DNA of 64,000 bases from Rhabdophis nuchalis (lineage: Eukaryota > Chordata > Lepidosauria > Squamata > Natricidae), in contig CM077644.1 of the NCBI GenBank assembly GCA_039707465.1, positions 95,647,375 to 95,711,374 on the forward strand. Direction: 5' to 3'. The notes under the pieces were generated by a model. That model saw only the letters and a program-made list of their open reading frames with translations. It did no database searches and was not told the DNA's origin. Shown here one piece after another: positions 35,577 to 47,523 of the stretch. A program made the position numbers and the translations under genes. Each line of letters starts with the position of its first letter. Positions within the stretch are counted from its first letter, which is position 1.

Positions 35577-36040
35577 AATAGCAGAGTTGGAAGGGACCTT
35601 GGAGGTCATCTAGTCCAACTCCCTGCCTAGGCAGGAAGCCCCTATACCAGTGATGGCCCCTATACCTGCTTTTGGCTCGCGTGCCAAAAGCAGGGGGAGA
35701 GCAGGGGGGGTTGTGCGCGGGCGTGCCACACATGCGCGTGCTTTCCCCCTCTGGTTTGTTCGTAGGGTCATTTTTCACCCTCCAGAGCCTTCAGGGAAGC
35801 CTCCAGAGGGTGAAAAATGGTCTCAAAAGAAGGCTGAAGTCAGCTGGACATGCGTGCTGGAGCTGACAGGGCAATGCCTCACACGCCCTAACAAATGGCT
35901 CCACGTGCCACCTGTGACACCCGTGCCATAGGTTCGCCATCACGACCCTATACCGTTTCAGACAAATGGCTATCCAACATCTTCTTAAAGACTTGCAGTG
36001 TTGGGGGCATTCACAACTTCTGGAGGCAAGATGTTCCTAT
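35575..36040 (-). mobile_element. CR1 3' fragment split by a hAT element
   Basis: CR1 3' terminus at 35575-35647 and its continuation at 35946-36040 (CCGTTTCAGACAAATGGCTA, AACTTCTGGAGGCAAG), separated by the family C element. Same orientation and same break point as at 31580. Confidence 0.88.
35648..35945. mobile_element. hAT-like family C element, short copy
   Basis: Flanked by perfect CCCTATAC (35640-35647, 35946-35953). The right end CCATAGGTTCGCCATCACG matches the family. The left end is altered: CAGTGATGG is followed at once by a second CCCCTATAC, suggesting a local rearrangement. Confidence 0.78.
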
Positions 36041-36057
36041 TATAATAAATTTAGTAT

Positions 36058-36061
36058 AAAT

Positions 36062-36129
<68 letters not shown>

Positions 36130-36131
36130 AT
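36058..36131. repeat. (AAAT)n microsatellite
   Basis: About 18 units. Confidence 0.97.
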
Positions 36132-37153
36132 ATTTAATTCTAGTGGTAGTTCAGCAACATATGGATCATCATCATCACAAAAATAATATACTTCTAAGAA
36201 TCATTATTGTGCAATAATTGGATGGATGAATGGATGTGGAATATTGTCCCTAGTGCTTTCTGGGAGCCAGCAGTGCTGTGAGAAACATCCAGATCTCATG
36301 CTATCAAGTCACTTAAGAATGGTTATTCATAATTTACCCATTTAGAGGGACATTATATTTGAATATCTAATATACCTTTTTGAGCACGAATCAGAAATTG
36401 TAAGTCAATCCTTGGAAAAATTGAGAAACCGTTAAGATGGAGTTGATGGGGAAAGGACAAAAGGGGCTGTGTGAATCAGTGTATGGAGACGATGGAAGCA
36501 AGGGTGGTTTGTAAGGATAGAAGGATATGGTATTATAATTAGTAGTATAAAATTGATTTTCTTTCCTTTTCTTTTACCTTCTTTCTTTTAATTTCCTTTC
36601 CCATGATTTGTATAATGCTGCCAATCCAAAAGGAAATTAGATTACAATGATGAAAATGATGATGATTTATTAAATGTGCATGCATCCGGAGTCTCATTGA
36701 CTTTGACTCATTGACTCATTGACAATTAAAAAGTACCATAAATCAATAAAGTTAAAATATGGCAGGTGCAATAAAGTGTGTGGGGGTGTCTCACTCTCCA
36801 ATACAGGGATGAAGAGCCAGTTCTTCAAGATTGTTCTAAACAACACCCGAAGGGTGTGTGTGTGTTATTTGGATCTCAGGGGGAATCTTATTCCTGAAGG
36901 CAGTGCTGCTACAGAAAAGATGGGCTTCCAGTATTCCAATAGAATAGATAATATTAGTCCAGTAAAAGAACTTGGAATGTGTCAAACCTGCATGATTTAA
37001 TCAGCCAGGCAGTTATCATGGGGGACAGGCAGTCTGCCTCAAGTAACTAGGTCTTTTGCCATGAGGGCTTTAAAAAAATAATAAGCATCTTGTATTGCAC
37101 CGGAAGCATATATATGAATTAAATGTATTAATTTATAAATGTATTAATTTAAA
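36132..37153. other. Intergenic DNA
   Basis: No exon seen. A GA/CT-rich patch at 36480-36600 resembles the patch at 680-800 and may be LINE 3' remnant. Confidence 0.4.
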
Positions 37154-37834
37154 AGTAGTAACTGTGAGAGGAATCTTGGTGTCCTGATGGATCATCATTT
37201 AAATATGAGCTAGCAGTGTGCTGCAGCTGTCAAAAAGGCCAACATATTTCTAGTCTGCATTAACAGAGGGATAGAATCAAGATCTCATGAAGTGTTACTA
37301 CCACTTTATAATGCCTTGGTAAGATCACCACACTTGGAATATTGCATTTGGTTGCCACAAAGTAAAAAAGATGTTGAGACTCTAGAAAGAGTGCAGAGAA
37401 GAGCAACAAAGATGATTAGGGGACTGGAGTATAAAACATATAAACAACGGTTGCTGGAATTGGATATGTCTAGTTTAATGAAAAGAAGGACTCGGGGTGA
37501 TGTGATAGCAGTGTTCCAATATCTCAGTGGTTGCCACAAAGAAAAGGGATCAATCTATTCTCTAAAGCACCCGAGGGCAGGACAAGAAGCAAAGGATGGA
37601 AACTAATCAAGGAGAGAAGCAACCTAGTACTAAGGAGAAATTTCCTGACATTTAGTAACAATTAAAAAGTGGAACATCTTGCCTCCAGAAGTTGTGAAAA
37701 CTCCAACACTGGAAGTTTTTAAGAAGAAATAGGACAGCCTTTTATCTGAAGTGGTATAGGGTTACCTGTCTGAGCAGGTGGTTAGACTTGAAGACCTCCA
37801 AGGTCCCTTCCAACTCTATTATTCCATTTGTGAT
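37154..37834 (+). mobile_element. CR1 LINE 3' fragment
   Basis: Begins in AACTGTGAGAGGAATCTTGG, corresponding to position 7170 of the longer copy, and runs to the 3' end (GACTTGAAGACCTCCAAGGT). The ORF2 C-terminal frame is open for about 100 codons and then shifts. 5' truncated. Confidence 0.92.
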
Positions 37835-37862
37835 TCTTTCTCTCTCTCTCTCTCTCTCTCTC

Positions 37863-37921
<59 letters not shown>
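37835..37921. repeat. (TC)n(CA)n(GA)n compound microsatellite
   Basis: The flanking TC and GA tracts are complementary, so the strand can fold on itself with the CA tract as loop. Sits at the 3' end of the CR1 fragment. Confidence 0.97.
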
Positions 37922-37924
<3 letters not shown>

Positions 37925-40829
37925 TAACACAAATACAAATTTTCATAGAATCAAGTGCTGTATTGTTTTCATACAGTAGATATCTTCGTAGATATTTGGT
38001 AAGAGTATATTCCATCATGTAAATAATAAATGTTTATGTGATTTTTTTCTTCTTTTTACATACAAAGTAAGTCTAAAATTTTACAAAATACGTTTTTATA
38101 AAATACGTTTCCTTACAACATATAATATATGCTTCCCCAAATGAATCTTTCAGCAATAGAATTCTTTTCCATATATAGAGGTATAGGATCTTCGGTCCTC
38201 TGAATAATAGGTGGAGAATGAACATTCTTCCAGTCTTACAGAATTGAACTGTAAAGTAGGTTTCTGCTGTCCTACTACTCATTTCTAAATGATTTGTAAA
38301 TAATTCTTTTGAATTACAGTATACAAAACCTGTGAGTCACAGGGAGTTACTGTATTACATGATGGTATTATATGAAACTGAAGGTTTGCAAATTCTTTTT
38401 CGAAGAAAAAGACTTCGAAATGCAAACAAGTGCATACAAAGCATCTCTTTCAGTGGAAAAGTGGCTGTGATGCACCATATTCTCTCTGTACATTTATGGA
38501 GTGTCCTTTGAATGTGCCACCAGAAGCTAGAATAAGGCAATTAATGTTTGAACAATTCCTGCATTCTATAAAGCACCTTACAAATGACTAATACGGCCTT
38601 GTTATGAAATAGTATTGCATTTTAGAACTACCACACCAATCATTGGCTGAACACAACAACTTCCTTCTAAACCACATATAGGTATGAAATGCATCCCAAA
38701 ACATTTCAGTTGGATTAACTGAAATTAGAGCTAGAAATATGATGTATGGGTGTCAAAATTGGCTTCTCCTGAAGGTCATGTACTGGGTCATGTACTAATT
38801 ATTTATTCCATATTCCTTTAAATGCCTAATTTGGTATCTTCTGATTTTTTTAAATGTAGCCATTATAACTTACTTGTGATATTTAACATTTTGACTGCTA
38901 TGTCTATTACTCCTCATATTGATGTCAACATGTGTTTTTATTTTAAAAATACTGCAGCACCTTGGGGCAATTGTTCTTACATTGCAAATCCTCTAACAAA
39001 AACAAAAATCAGCTAGCTGAAACTGATATTTGATCACTATAATTCTTAGGCGGGCTGGTACATGTATGCACAGCAAGAATTTATTATCTGAAGCCAGAGT
39101 GCTTGGGGTCAACAGTAGCTCTTAGGGAGGCTAGAATCATAGTACAATTTGTGTCTCTCTCTTTAGGATTGCATGGTGTCAAATCTCATACAGCACTTAT
39201 GAATGTCATTACTAGTTGCTATCTTAATCCATATTATATATAAATGTCAACATGGGATTTTATAATGATTTAAGTATGAGACATGGACAGTTTTTTGATA
39301 CAGGGACTGGCAACCTTTTCAGATGTTAGTTAGACATTATCAGGCCTGAATGTAAAACAAATATTTAAGAATAGTCCTCACATTAGTTCATTAACAAGAA
39401 CAGGATTCCCAGGAATGCAACCCTCAGATTTTGTTAGAATTTTGAAATCTAAGATTCATTTATTGTATGTGATCACAATCATTTAAAAATGATTGGATTT
39501 GGGTTTTATATGGACACTATCTCTGAGCATCACTCATAAAGCACCAATGAGTTTGGTTTATGTTATGAAGGTGGCATAATAACATTATCTATGGTTTACA
39601 TGTGCATATTCCTCTACCATCTCATCTCAGATTTTTTTTGGGGGGTAGTGCTTAAAAAATACTGATTGATCCTCAATTATACCAAAACATAGAAGTATGT
39701 ATTTGCACGCAATTGGAATTGGGCAAACCATATTCACTATTCATAAAAAGGTGACATGTATATGAAAACATTAGCACTATAGACACATGTAATTCATGGG
39801 AATTGTGTCCATTAATTTCCAAATACTGTTCAATCCTTTGTACAGTTATGCATATTAAAAGCATCTTTCCTATAATTAAAACCAGAATATGAATTATTAG
39901 ATTTCATACATAAAACCTCTACGTACTTAGAAGAGACGTGTGTTTATCTGAATTTCCACAAATTCTGTGGGTAATGTTAGAGGTTTTACTATATCTATAC
40001 TATAAACTTTTTATGGAAGCAACTAGGATATATTAACATTCTTAGGATTATTAGTAAAGATTACTCTGCCTTCATTTGCTGGAGATGCTGGATCTCACGG
40101 GGGGGAAAAGTCCTTAAATTCCTTAAAACTTAAACAAATTCTCTAGTTCTGTTGAAACTTTAAACAGGAGAACCTTCTTGAAATGGAAAATTGTGCAATA
40201 TCTCAAGTATCTTCTTTCTACATCTATGTATGTTTAAAAGTATGCATTCATCTAGCATTTCCTGTTTTTAATCTCCAGTGATGGGAGGGTGGGGAAGCAG
40301 ATTTAATCAACAAAAATCAATAGCTTTAGTCAACAAAAATCAAAAATTGTATTCCACTAAAAACAGATGTGGTGATTTTTTGGGGGGGAAAGAAACCATT
40401 ATTTTCTAGAATCTTTTTTTCTCATAATAATGGAATGTTCCAGAAGATTAAGGGTTTCCTGTTTGTTTTTGCATAACACCACTTTGGATGTTGGATTATA
40501 TACATTTGTTCTTTCATACTCAGAGCAGAAAGATGTTTTACCTAGAATGAATTGGCATACTGGAAAATGATAGTGGATATATTGGAAAGATGAGTGGATA
40601 TTATGGCTATAGCAGCAGAAACTGAAGTATCATTGCCATAGAAAATATAGAGACAGAGTTGGAATCTGGGTTTATGGTAGATAAACCAAAAATTATAGGT
40701 AGTAGGGGGCGTACATAAGCACACCAGCATACCTACCATCCCTGTCTTACTGCCCCCATTTATCTGTATTTACTTGCTTTGTTCATGTTTATGTTCATAC
40801 TTACACTTGTTACCTTGTACATGTTAGAC
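37922..40829. other. Intergenic DNA
   Basis: Long AT-rich stretch with no recognised repeat or exon. Confidence 0.4.
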
Positions 40830-40939
40830 CAGGGGTGGGCAAACTTTGCAACTTTACGTCTGAAGGACTTCAGCTCCCAGAATTAAGTCTGGGAGCTGAA
40901 GTCCTTCAGACTTAAAGTTGCAAAGTTTGCCCACCCTTG
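40830..40939. mobile_element. hAT-like palindromic MITE
   Basis: A 110 bp nearly perfect hairpin, CAGGGGTGGGCAAACTTTGC to GCAAAGTTTGCCCACCCTTG. 8 bp flanks TGTTAGAC (40822-40829) and TGTTAGAG (40940-40947). A short loop lies near 40885. Confidence 0.88.
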
Positions 40940-41314
40940 TGTTAGAGAAACAAACAAACAAATAGAATGGTCCACTTTTGCACATACTGCCATTAAATCA
41001 GGTGGAAGGAAAGCATCAATGTGTATCCCAGGTTGTAGGATTGCAATTTCTTACAGTAGATTACTTGTGCCACCAATCTAGGATTGGTTTTTCCCCTCCC
41101 ATCCTTCACTTGCTTGCTAGTTGAATGAGAAGTGCTTTGCATTTTATTAGTGACCTATCCCTGATGTCTGAACAGATAAAGCTGTGCCACTTACCTCTCC
41201 TGAAATCCAATATTTATTTTTTGTGGTCAATGTTTTAGTTTCAATAGAAACTAAAATCTCATAAATATCTAGCAATTTGTGTCTCTAAAGCATAGTACCT
41301 ATATGCACTATGTA

Positions 41315-42253
41315 CAGGTGAAACTCGAAAAATTCGAATATCATGCAAAGGTTCATTTATTTCAGTAATGCAACTTAAAAGGTGAAACTAATATATAAGA
41401 TAGACTCATTACATGCAAAGCAAGATAGTTCAAGCTGTGATTTGTCATAATTGTCATGATTATGGAGTACATCTCAGGAAAACCCCAAACCCACAATCTC
41501 AGAAAATTAGAATATTACATGCAATCAATAAAACAAGGATTGTACATAGAACAATATTGGACTTCTGAAAAGTATAAGCATGTATATGTACTCAGTACCT
41601 GGTTTGGGCCCCTTTTGCAGCAATTACTGCCTCAATGCGGCGTGCCATGGAAGCTATCAGCCTGTGGCACTGATGAGGTGTTATGGAAGACCAGGATGCT
41701 TCAATAGTGGCCTTCAGCTCTTTGCATTGTTCAGTCTGATGTTTCTCATCTTTCTCTTGCCAATGCCCCTTAGATTCTCTATGGGGTTCAGGTCAGGCGA
41801 GTTTGCTGGCCAATCAAGCACAATAATCCCACGGTCATTGAACCTGGTTTTGGTGCTTTTGGCAGTGTGGGCAGGTGCCAAGTCCTGCTGGAAAATGAAG
41901 TCAGCATCCCCATAAAGCTCATCAGCAGAAGGAAGCATGAAGTGCTCCAAAATCTCCTGGTAGATGGCTGCGTTGACCCTGGACTTAATGAAGCACAGTG
42001 GACCAACACCAGCAGACGACATGGCTCCCCAAATCAACGCAGACTGTGGAAACTTCACACTGGACTTCAAGCATCTTGCAGTGTGTGCCTCTCCATTCTT
42101 CCTCCATACTCTGGGTCCTTAGTTTCCAAATGACATGCAAATGTTGCTCTCATCAGAAAAGAGGACTTTGGACTACTGAGCAACAGGACTTTGGACCACT
42201 GTGCTTCATAAATGAACTTTTGCACGATATTCTAATTTTTCGAGTTTCACCTG
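41315..42253 (-). mobile_element. Tc1-like DNA transposon, internally deleted
   Basis: Inverted ends CAGGTGAAACTCGAAAAATT are flanked by TA on both sides (41313-41314, 42254-42255). The 939 bp length is well short of the usual 1.6 kb. The right terminal repeat runs almost directly into the catalytic domain, so the DNA-binding half of the transposase is missing. A duplicated GGACTTTGGAC phrase at 42162 and 42187 may mark the deletion joint. Confidence 0.92.
41714..42165 (-). pseudogene. Tc1 transposase remnant (DDE catalytic part)
   Basis: Translated on the - strand, it shows FSDES (first Asp region), LIWGAMSSAGVGPL, the second catalytic Asp in FIFQQDLAPAHTA, and the Glu of NSPDLNPIENL. The paired helix-turn-helix DNA-binding domain is absent, and an in-frame stop falls between FSDES and the rest. 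It would have cut and joined DNA at TA sites; this copy cannot. Confidence 0.9.
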
Positions 42254-42604
42254 TACTTCTATAATGATGTCAGGAATGTGAGCATATTGCAGGGAACAGC
42301 ATTGGTTTAAATTGATGGTATGTCTGAATTTTTACAGTTGCCTATAAAATGGAATTTTTTTGACCAATATAAGTATTAGCAGTTTCAGGGTTTAGATCTC
42401 AACTCCTATCATCCCTATTCATCTCAGCTAAGAGCAGTCTGATCTCTTAGCTATGATCTGATGAGAACATTGACAGATCTAACCCTTTGATGGATAAAAG
42501 ACTATCAGAAGATGCTTTTATTACTTGAATAAAAGGGATAAAAGTCTATGGGAAGTGGTCTGACATCTCTCTTAAAAATCAATTAAAAAACCCAAAAGTT
42601 ACTA

Positions 42605-42835
42605 CCCTGTTTCCATGAAAATAAGACCTCCCTGAATAAGCCCAATCAAGCTTTTGAGCACATGTGCTAAAATAAGCCCTCCTCCGAAAATATTGCAATA
42701 CAGCAGCCATGAGGTGACCACACTCGCCGCCTCCTGCACCTCAAAAATAATAATGCCTCCCTGAAAATAAGGCAAAGCACTTATTTCAGGGGTCAAAAGA
42801 AAATAAGACCCTGTCTTATTTTCGGAAAAACATGG
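42605..42835. mobile_element. Mariner/Tc1-like palindromic MITE
   Basis: CCCTGTTTCCATGAAAATAA at the left and CTTATTTTCGGAAAAACATGG at the right, TA on both sides. Inner sequence also has AATAAG repeats. Confidence 0.78.
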
Positions 42836-45520
42836 TATGTTTAATAAAGTAAACAGAGAACTAAAACCATTTTTCCCCTTTTCATTTTTCCCCCAAGAGT
42901 GAGGATCAACATAATTTTTCATTTGCCTCTTCCAACTAATAATCTGCCAAGCAAGGCTTTTAAAATGAATGGGAAACTGCTCCAAGAGATGAATGACAGG
43001 AAGTACTTTAACATGCCATGAATGTGTTGTCTGGGGGGGGGAAAATCCATATGTAATGCTAATGTCTTTAATAGCAAGTACAAAAGTGCTTCAATCAAAA
43101 CCTGTCTCCATGTTGATCACAATATTCAAAAATGGGCTCTAAGCCCTATCAGAATTTTAATTCCCCTTTCCTATCCTAAATAGACGACTTCATGTTTGAA
43201 AACTGCTTGCATAATCTGTCAGATTTAATTCCACAAAGATCATTTCGCCCCATTTACGTTTTAGCCCCTGCATAGTTCACTGACAAGTATTTATAATGTA
43301 AACTTGTCCTCTGCAGTCTGCTTTATCTCCCATTATGGTAATAAAGACCAAATGGGAGTTAGATATTCATCAACAGCTTTGCTATGTAGAGATCAGTCAT
43401 GGAAACTCATCAAAGCAATTGAAGTTTCTCCCATAAAACAAGTCCATTGCTTATTCCTGGTTAAAAAAAACAAACCAAAGGACTATTTTAAACATACATT
43501 TATTTTATTTATTTTTCGAATTTATACCCCACCCTTCTCCTTGTTAGGACTCATACATGTGTGTGTATGTATGTATGATGGTATATACTCATAATACTTT
43601 TATATATGCATACATACACATACATGTGTGTCGTAACAGCTTAGAAAAAATTATTTTCATGTGTAAGGAATGTAGTCGTGTATGCGGTATGTGTGAAGAA
43701 GAAAAATGGTTATGTAAGCCTTAGGCCACAATGCGTTGTTCGTAAGATGTAAAATGTCAGATCCTTAAGAAAACCCTTTTAACAATAACTCTTGGCCAGG
43801 TGTTAAATTAACACTTTAGTCATGCCCCTTTCTGGCAACCACAACTAGGTAGAACAGATGTAATCAGAAAAGCCTTAGTAAATTACTTACTGTAAACATA
43901 CTCCTTAGTTTAAAAATTACACGGAACAATTGTTTAACTCTCAATGGCTGAGGTCAAGCAATATGGAGATAAAATGAAACAAACCATAATGTATGGAATT
44001 GGTTATGGTGTCTTTAAAGATTAGAGCAAAATATGTTCATAGCAAGCAGAAGGCAGCTGGATTGATGTATACCTACATAATATACATTTTCCAAGTTTAA
44101 AGTTTCTCTTACTTCTTTTGTTTTACCATGAAGCAAAAACAAACAAGCAAACAGGAATTGGATTTAAATTCAGACTCGATTTAAAAAGTGGCCTTGAAAC
44201 AAAATCAAAGTTATTTAATTTACAGTAGATTCCTGATTTTCTGTTGACTGGATCCTGTGTTAGAAAATTGAAAACCAGCAGGAATGCACACACATAGCAA
44301 GCCTAATTTAGGCTTGCTATGATAAAGTAATTTTTCACTTTAACTGGGATTAGCCCCTAAAATTATGAAAGCTGAACCACTAGGGCAATCAAGTATACAG
44401 TTGTAAAAATGTTTCATTAACAATTAAAAAGAAAAAAAAATACTCGATGGTTATGTGTTTCAATTTTATTATCCAGAGGCACTTATATAGAAAAATCATA
44501 CATATGCCTTTCCTTCTAATTGACTTTACAAGCTATAAAATAACAAATTACTGCAATTATTTCCCACCGAAACAAAAGTCTCTTGTGATCAACTACAGTA
44601 CAAAATACTACCAGGGTAAATGTGGTATAAAGAATGGTGATGCTTCATTCTTGCTGACTTTTACATTATACCAACATTTCCAGTTTAATAAATTGTTAAC
44701 AGTATCAATCAAAACATATGACCATGACAAGACCATCATGGCTGACTTGTGGATCATTTTGCATAACCTTTGAACCATTACAGACGAAAAGCATAACCTT
44801 AACAACTCTTATCCCCTTGAGCACTGCTCTGGTTACTTTTACCTTCATGCTAGTTTTCTCATGGGGCAGGTTGATTTTTGATGCACTCTGAATAAAAGTA
44901 TGAAGCTTGAGCTTAATGAAGGTCATCTAAAATCCTTATTTTCCATCAGGGTCTCATATTGCATTGAAATAAAAACTGGTATCACTGATTAAGAATCACT
45001 TAAGTTAATCAGCTCCATCTGAGAGATAACCTTTTAAAAAATTGTTCTCAGTGGGTAAAATTCATTGGAGACTTTCCCATAAGTAGAAATGCTTTTTTGT
45101 TCACAGAATGTGGAATTCTTCCCAACAACTTATATCCCTCAGAATCTTCTTCTAGATTCAGAGAAGATTTTATAGGGTTGTGGTGGCTGAAGGGAGATCT
45201 CTTCAGAGTAAACAATTAGTTCTACTTCCAAAGCGATGCAATATCCCACTCTATGAAGAATGTTGCCATTAAGCAATCCTGGATTTTCTACAAAAATTGC
45301 TATATGCTTTAGGGTACTTTCCAGTTAGTAACAAAAACATACATGCCATTTACTTGTAGCCCAGATTTCCTGTAAAGGAATGTATTTTAATAGCAGGTTT
45401 TTTCATAGGAATTTCTTGAGAAAGTTGATCTCTGTAGAATAGCGGCACAAAAATGAAAAAAAAAATCATATGTGGAAAAAGAAGTTTTCACCAGAAGCGT
45501 GGCAACCAAATTCAAATCAG
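42836..45520. other. Intergenic DNA between ABCD3 and F3
   Basis: Contains a short fragment of the CCCACCCTTCTCC repeat (43495-43545), a TATG/CATA microsatellite patch (43555-43630) and a 29 bp inverted repeat around 44293-44321. No exon. Confidence 0.4.
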
Positions 45521-45523
45521 AGC

Positions 45524-47445
45524 TTTATTTATTCCTGCATCAGATTTCCATTCAATCTGAAACAACCATTCCAAGCAATTGATTTGTGCTAAATTGGTAT
45601 CATAGTCTCGCTGCTTGGAATGCTTTTTTCAGATTATGACATGTCCTGATGCATTGTCTGTAAACTCGTATCAACTAATACTACCAATATCAGCTTTTAG
45701 GGAGGAAAAAAAAATCAAAGTAATCAAAGTAAAAATCAAAGTAATTTAAAAAAGGCAATACTTTGTTAAATATGAAATGGCAACAAACAGAAACCAGTTA
45801 TTTAATATTTAAACTGAAAGTAGTTATTTAACATTCATTTTTGCATTTCTCAGATAATTTATCCTAACCCAACTCTCCACCCATTTATCCAGCACACATG
45901 AAAACAATGGCATTTAGAAACTCTTGACTTTTCGGAAAAATAACAAATCTGATGAAATGTTTGGAAGCTTGAAAAATTCCAGATTTCCCATGAAATAGGG
46001 ATAATTAATATTCGACTAATAATTAAGAACAAATGCTGATTTTAAGCAAAGGGGAGGGACACCAACCTCATTTATTTTGCATGTAGCGCTTGCCATCATG
46101 TTAAGTGCATGTGGATATTATATTATAAGGACAAAATCACGTCATACAGCAGTTTTTAAAGATTTGTTAGAAGAATGGTAATCAATTACATAGCCAGACT
46201 AACCAACTCATATCTTCCAGTCCCATCTATGTCAATAAATCTGGATAATAATTTATAATCATTGAATGTAAGTTTTATCACATACTTGTTTCAAAAGTGC
46301 TGATATATAGTTAATTGGTTATATCATTTTTATAAAAGTAATTGACAGGAAGGCAAACAATTCTTCAAGTAATAACTATAAAATAGTTCTAAAAGATTCT
46401 GAACTGTTTCTTGGGGACTCTGAACTGCTGTGTCTCTGGCATTAAATAGATTACATTCCTTTTTTTAACAAAAATCACGTGTTATAGACCTACATGCCAG
46501 GTACAAAAATGTCCAGTAAGCGATGCCTTCTCTGAAAAATCCAAATCCTTATGGCAGATATGTATGGCGTTTCATTTCGAACTTGCGCACTACATTCTAC
46601 AAATTACAAACAGATCAGACCTCTCATAAGCGAGAATGTCCTTGATCTTTATTCCATGACAAGGATTTGGAAACTATTTTATTTATTTCTTCTTCATTCC
46701 CCTCCTCCCCATTCTCATTCCTCTTATCTGTCCTTCTGAAATTGGAATATAAAGGCCAAATGGAATATTGTTATTTTATTTGCGTTGAGCAGGAAAAAAT
46801 GGAAAGACAGGATTAAAGGGTAGTGTCCAGCAATGGCCAGAGGATGTTGGATGGAGTTTATTTTTTTTTGCAAAGAAATTCTAAAGGGGCTTTTCTCCCA
46901 TCAGTACACCTGGAAGGAGACTCTCTCCACAGCCACGACTAACACAAAGGCCAATTGCCCTGTATTATGTTACAGCAATACAACAAATCCTATCCTGAAA
47001 AGAGTACATGTAATGAATACATTAGGATGTTGACATAGAAATTCGTATCTGTTGTGACAGGGACAGAAGAGGTAGTGAATCTAATTTTAATAAGGGCCTT
47101 CCCCAGAGGAAGTATGGTCAAACAGAAGTCAAATCAGTTGACTTCAGACTGTTTACATCCCAGGATGAATCAACATTTCAGTGATTTAAGCCCAATTTAA
47201 TTTAGGCAGATTTTTTTTAAAAAAAACACAAGAATAAGAACATTCTTAGAGCATATTAATAATTAAACCAACATGAACACAAATTAGTAATATTCTACAT
47301 AATAATAAAGGTACTGATAGCTTGTTATCGTATTCCTAGTAATCAATTTAAGAGTAAGTCAAGTAGCTTTGTTACACCACAATATATGTTTTCCAAGTCC
47401 AGTATTGTTAACAGTCATGGCTGTTGATGGTCGGGGTTGGGGGGG
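45524..47445 (-). other. ABCD3: Probable ABCD3 3' UTR
   Basis: No further splice acceptor is needed after the stop codon. Two overlapping AATAAA signals on the - strand at 45524-45533 give a UTR of about 1.9 kb. Other AATAAA copies (46071, 46678) would give shorter forms. The true end is unknown without cDNA. Confidence 0.35.
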
Positions 47446-47523
47446 TTATGAACCAAACTCAACTGTTTCTTCAGTAATTTTCTTGAACTCATAGTTGCCT
47501 CTTCCATCCATGTGAAGATAAAA
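47446..47523 (-). CDS. ABCD3: ABCD3 last coding exon
   Basis: Acceptor TCTCCCCAG|TTTTATC on the - strand. Encodes [15 protein letters not shown] and the terminal [10 protein letters not shown], stop TAA at 47448-47446. Confidence 0.94.
   Translation of the reverse strand, partial: FYLHMDGRGNYEFKKITEETVEFGS

Noticed and set aside
35455..35778. 107-codon - strand ORF rich in isoleucine
   Set aside because: It is the (TAA)n microsatellite read through into CR1 and hAT sequence.
41456..42264. Several + strand ORFs
   Set aside because: They are antisense to the Tc1 transposase remnant.
44293..44321. 29-base inverted repeat as a terminator or regulatory hairpin
   Set aside because: Short isolated hairpins are expected in AT-rich vertebrate DNA and no gene end is nearby.
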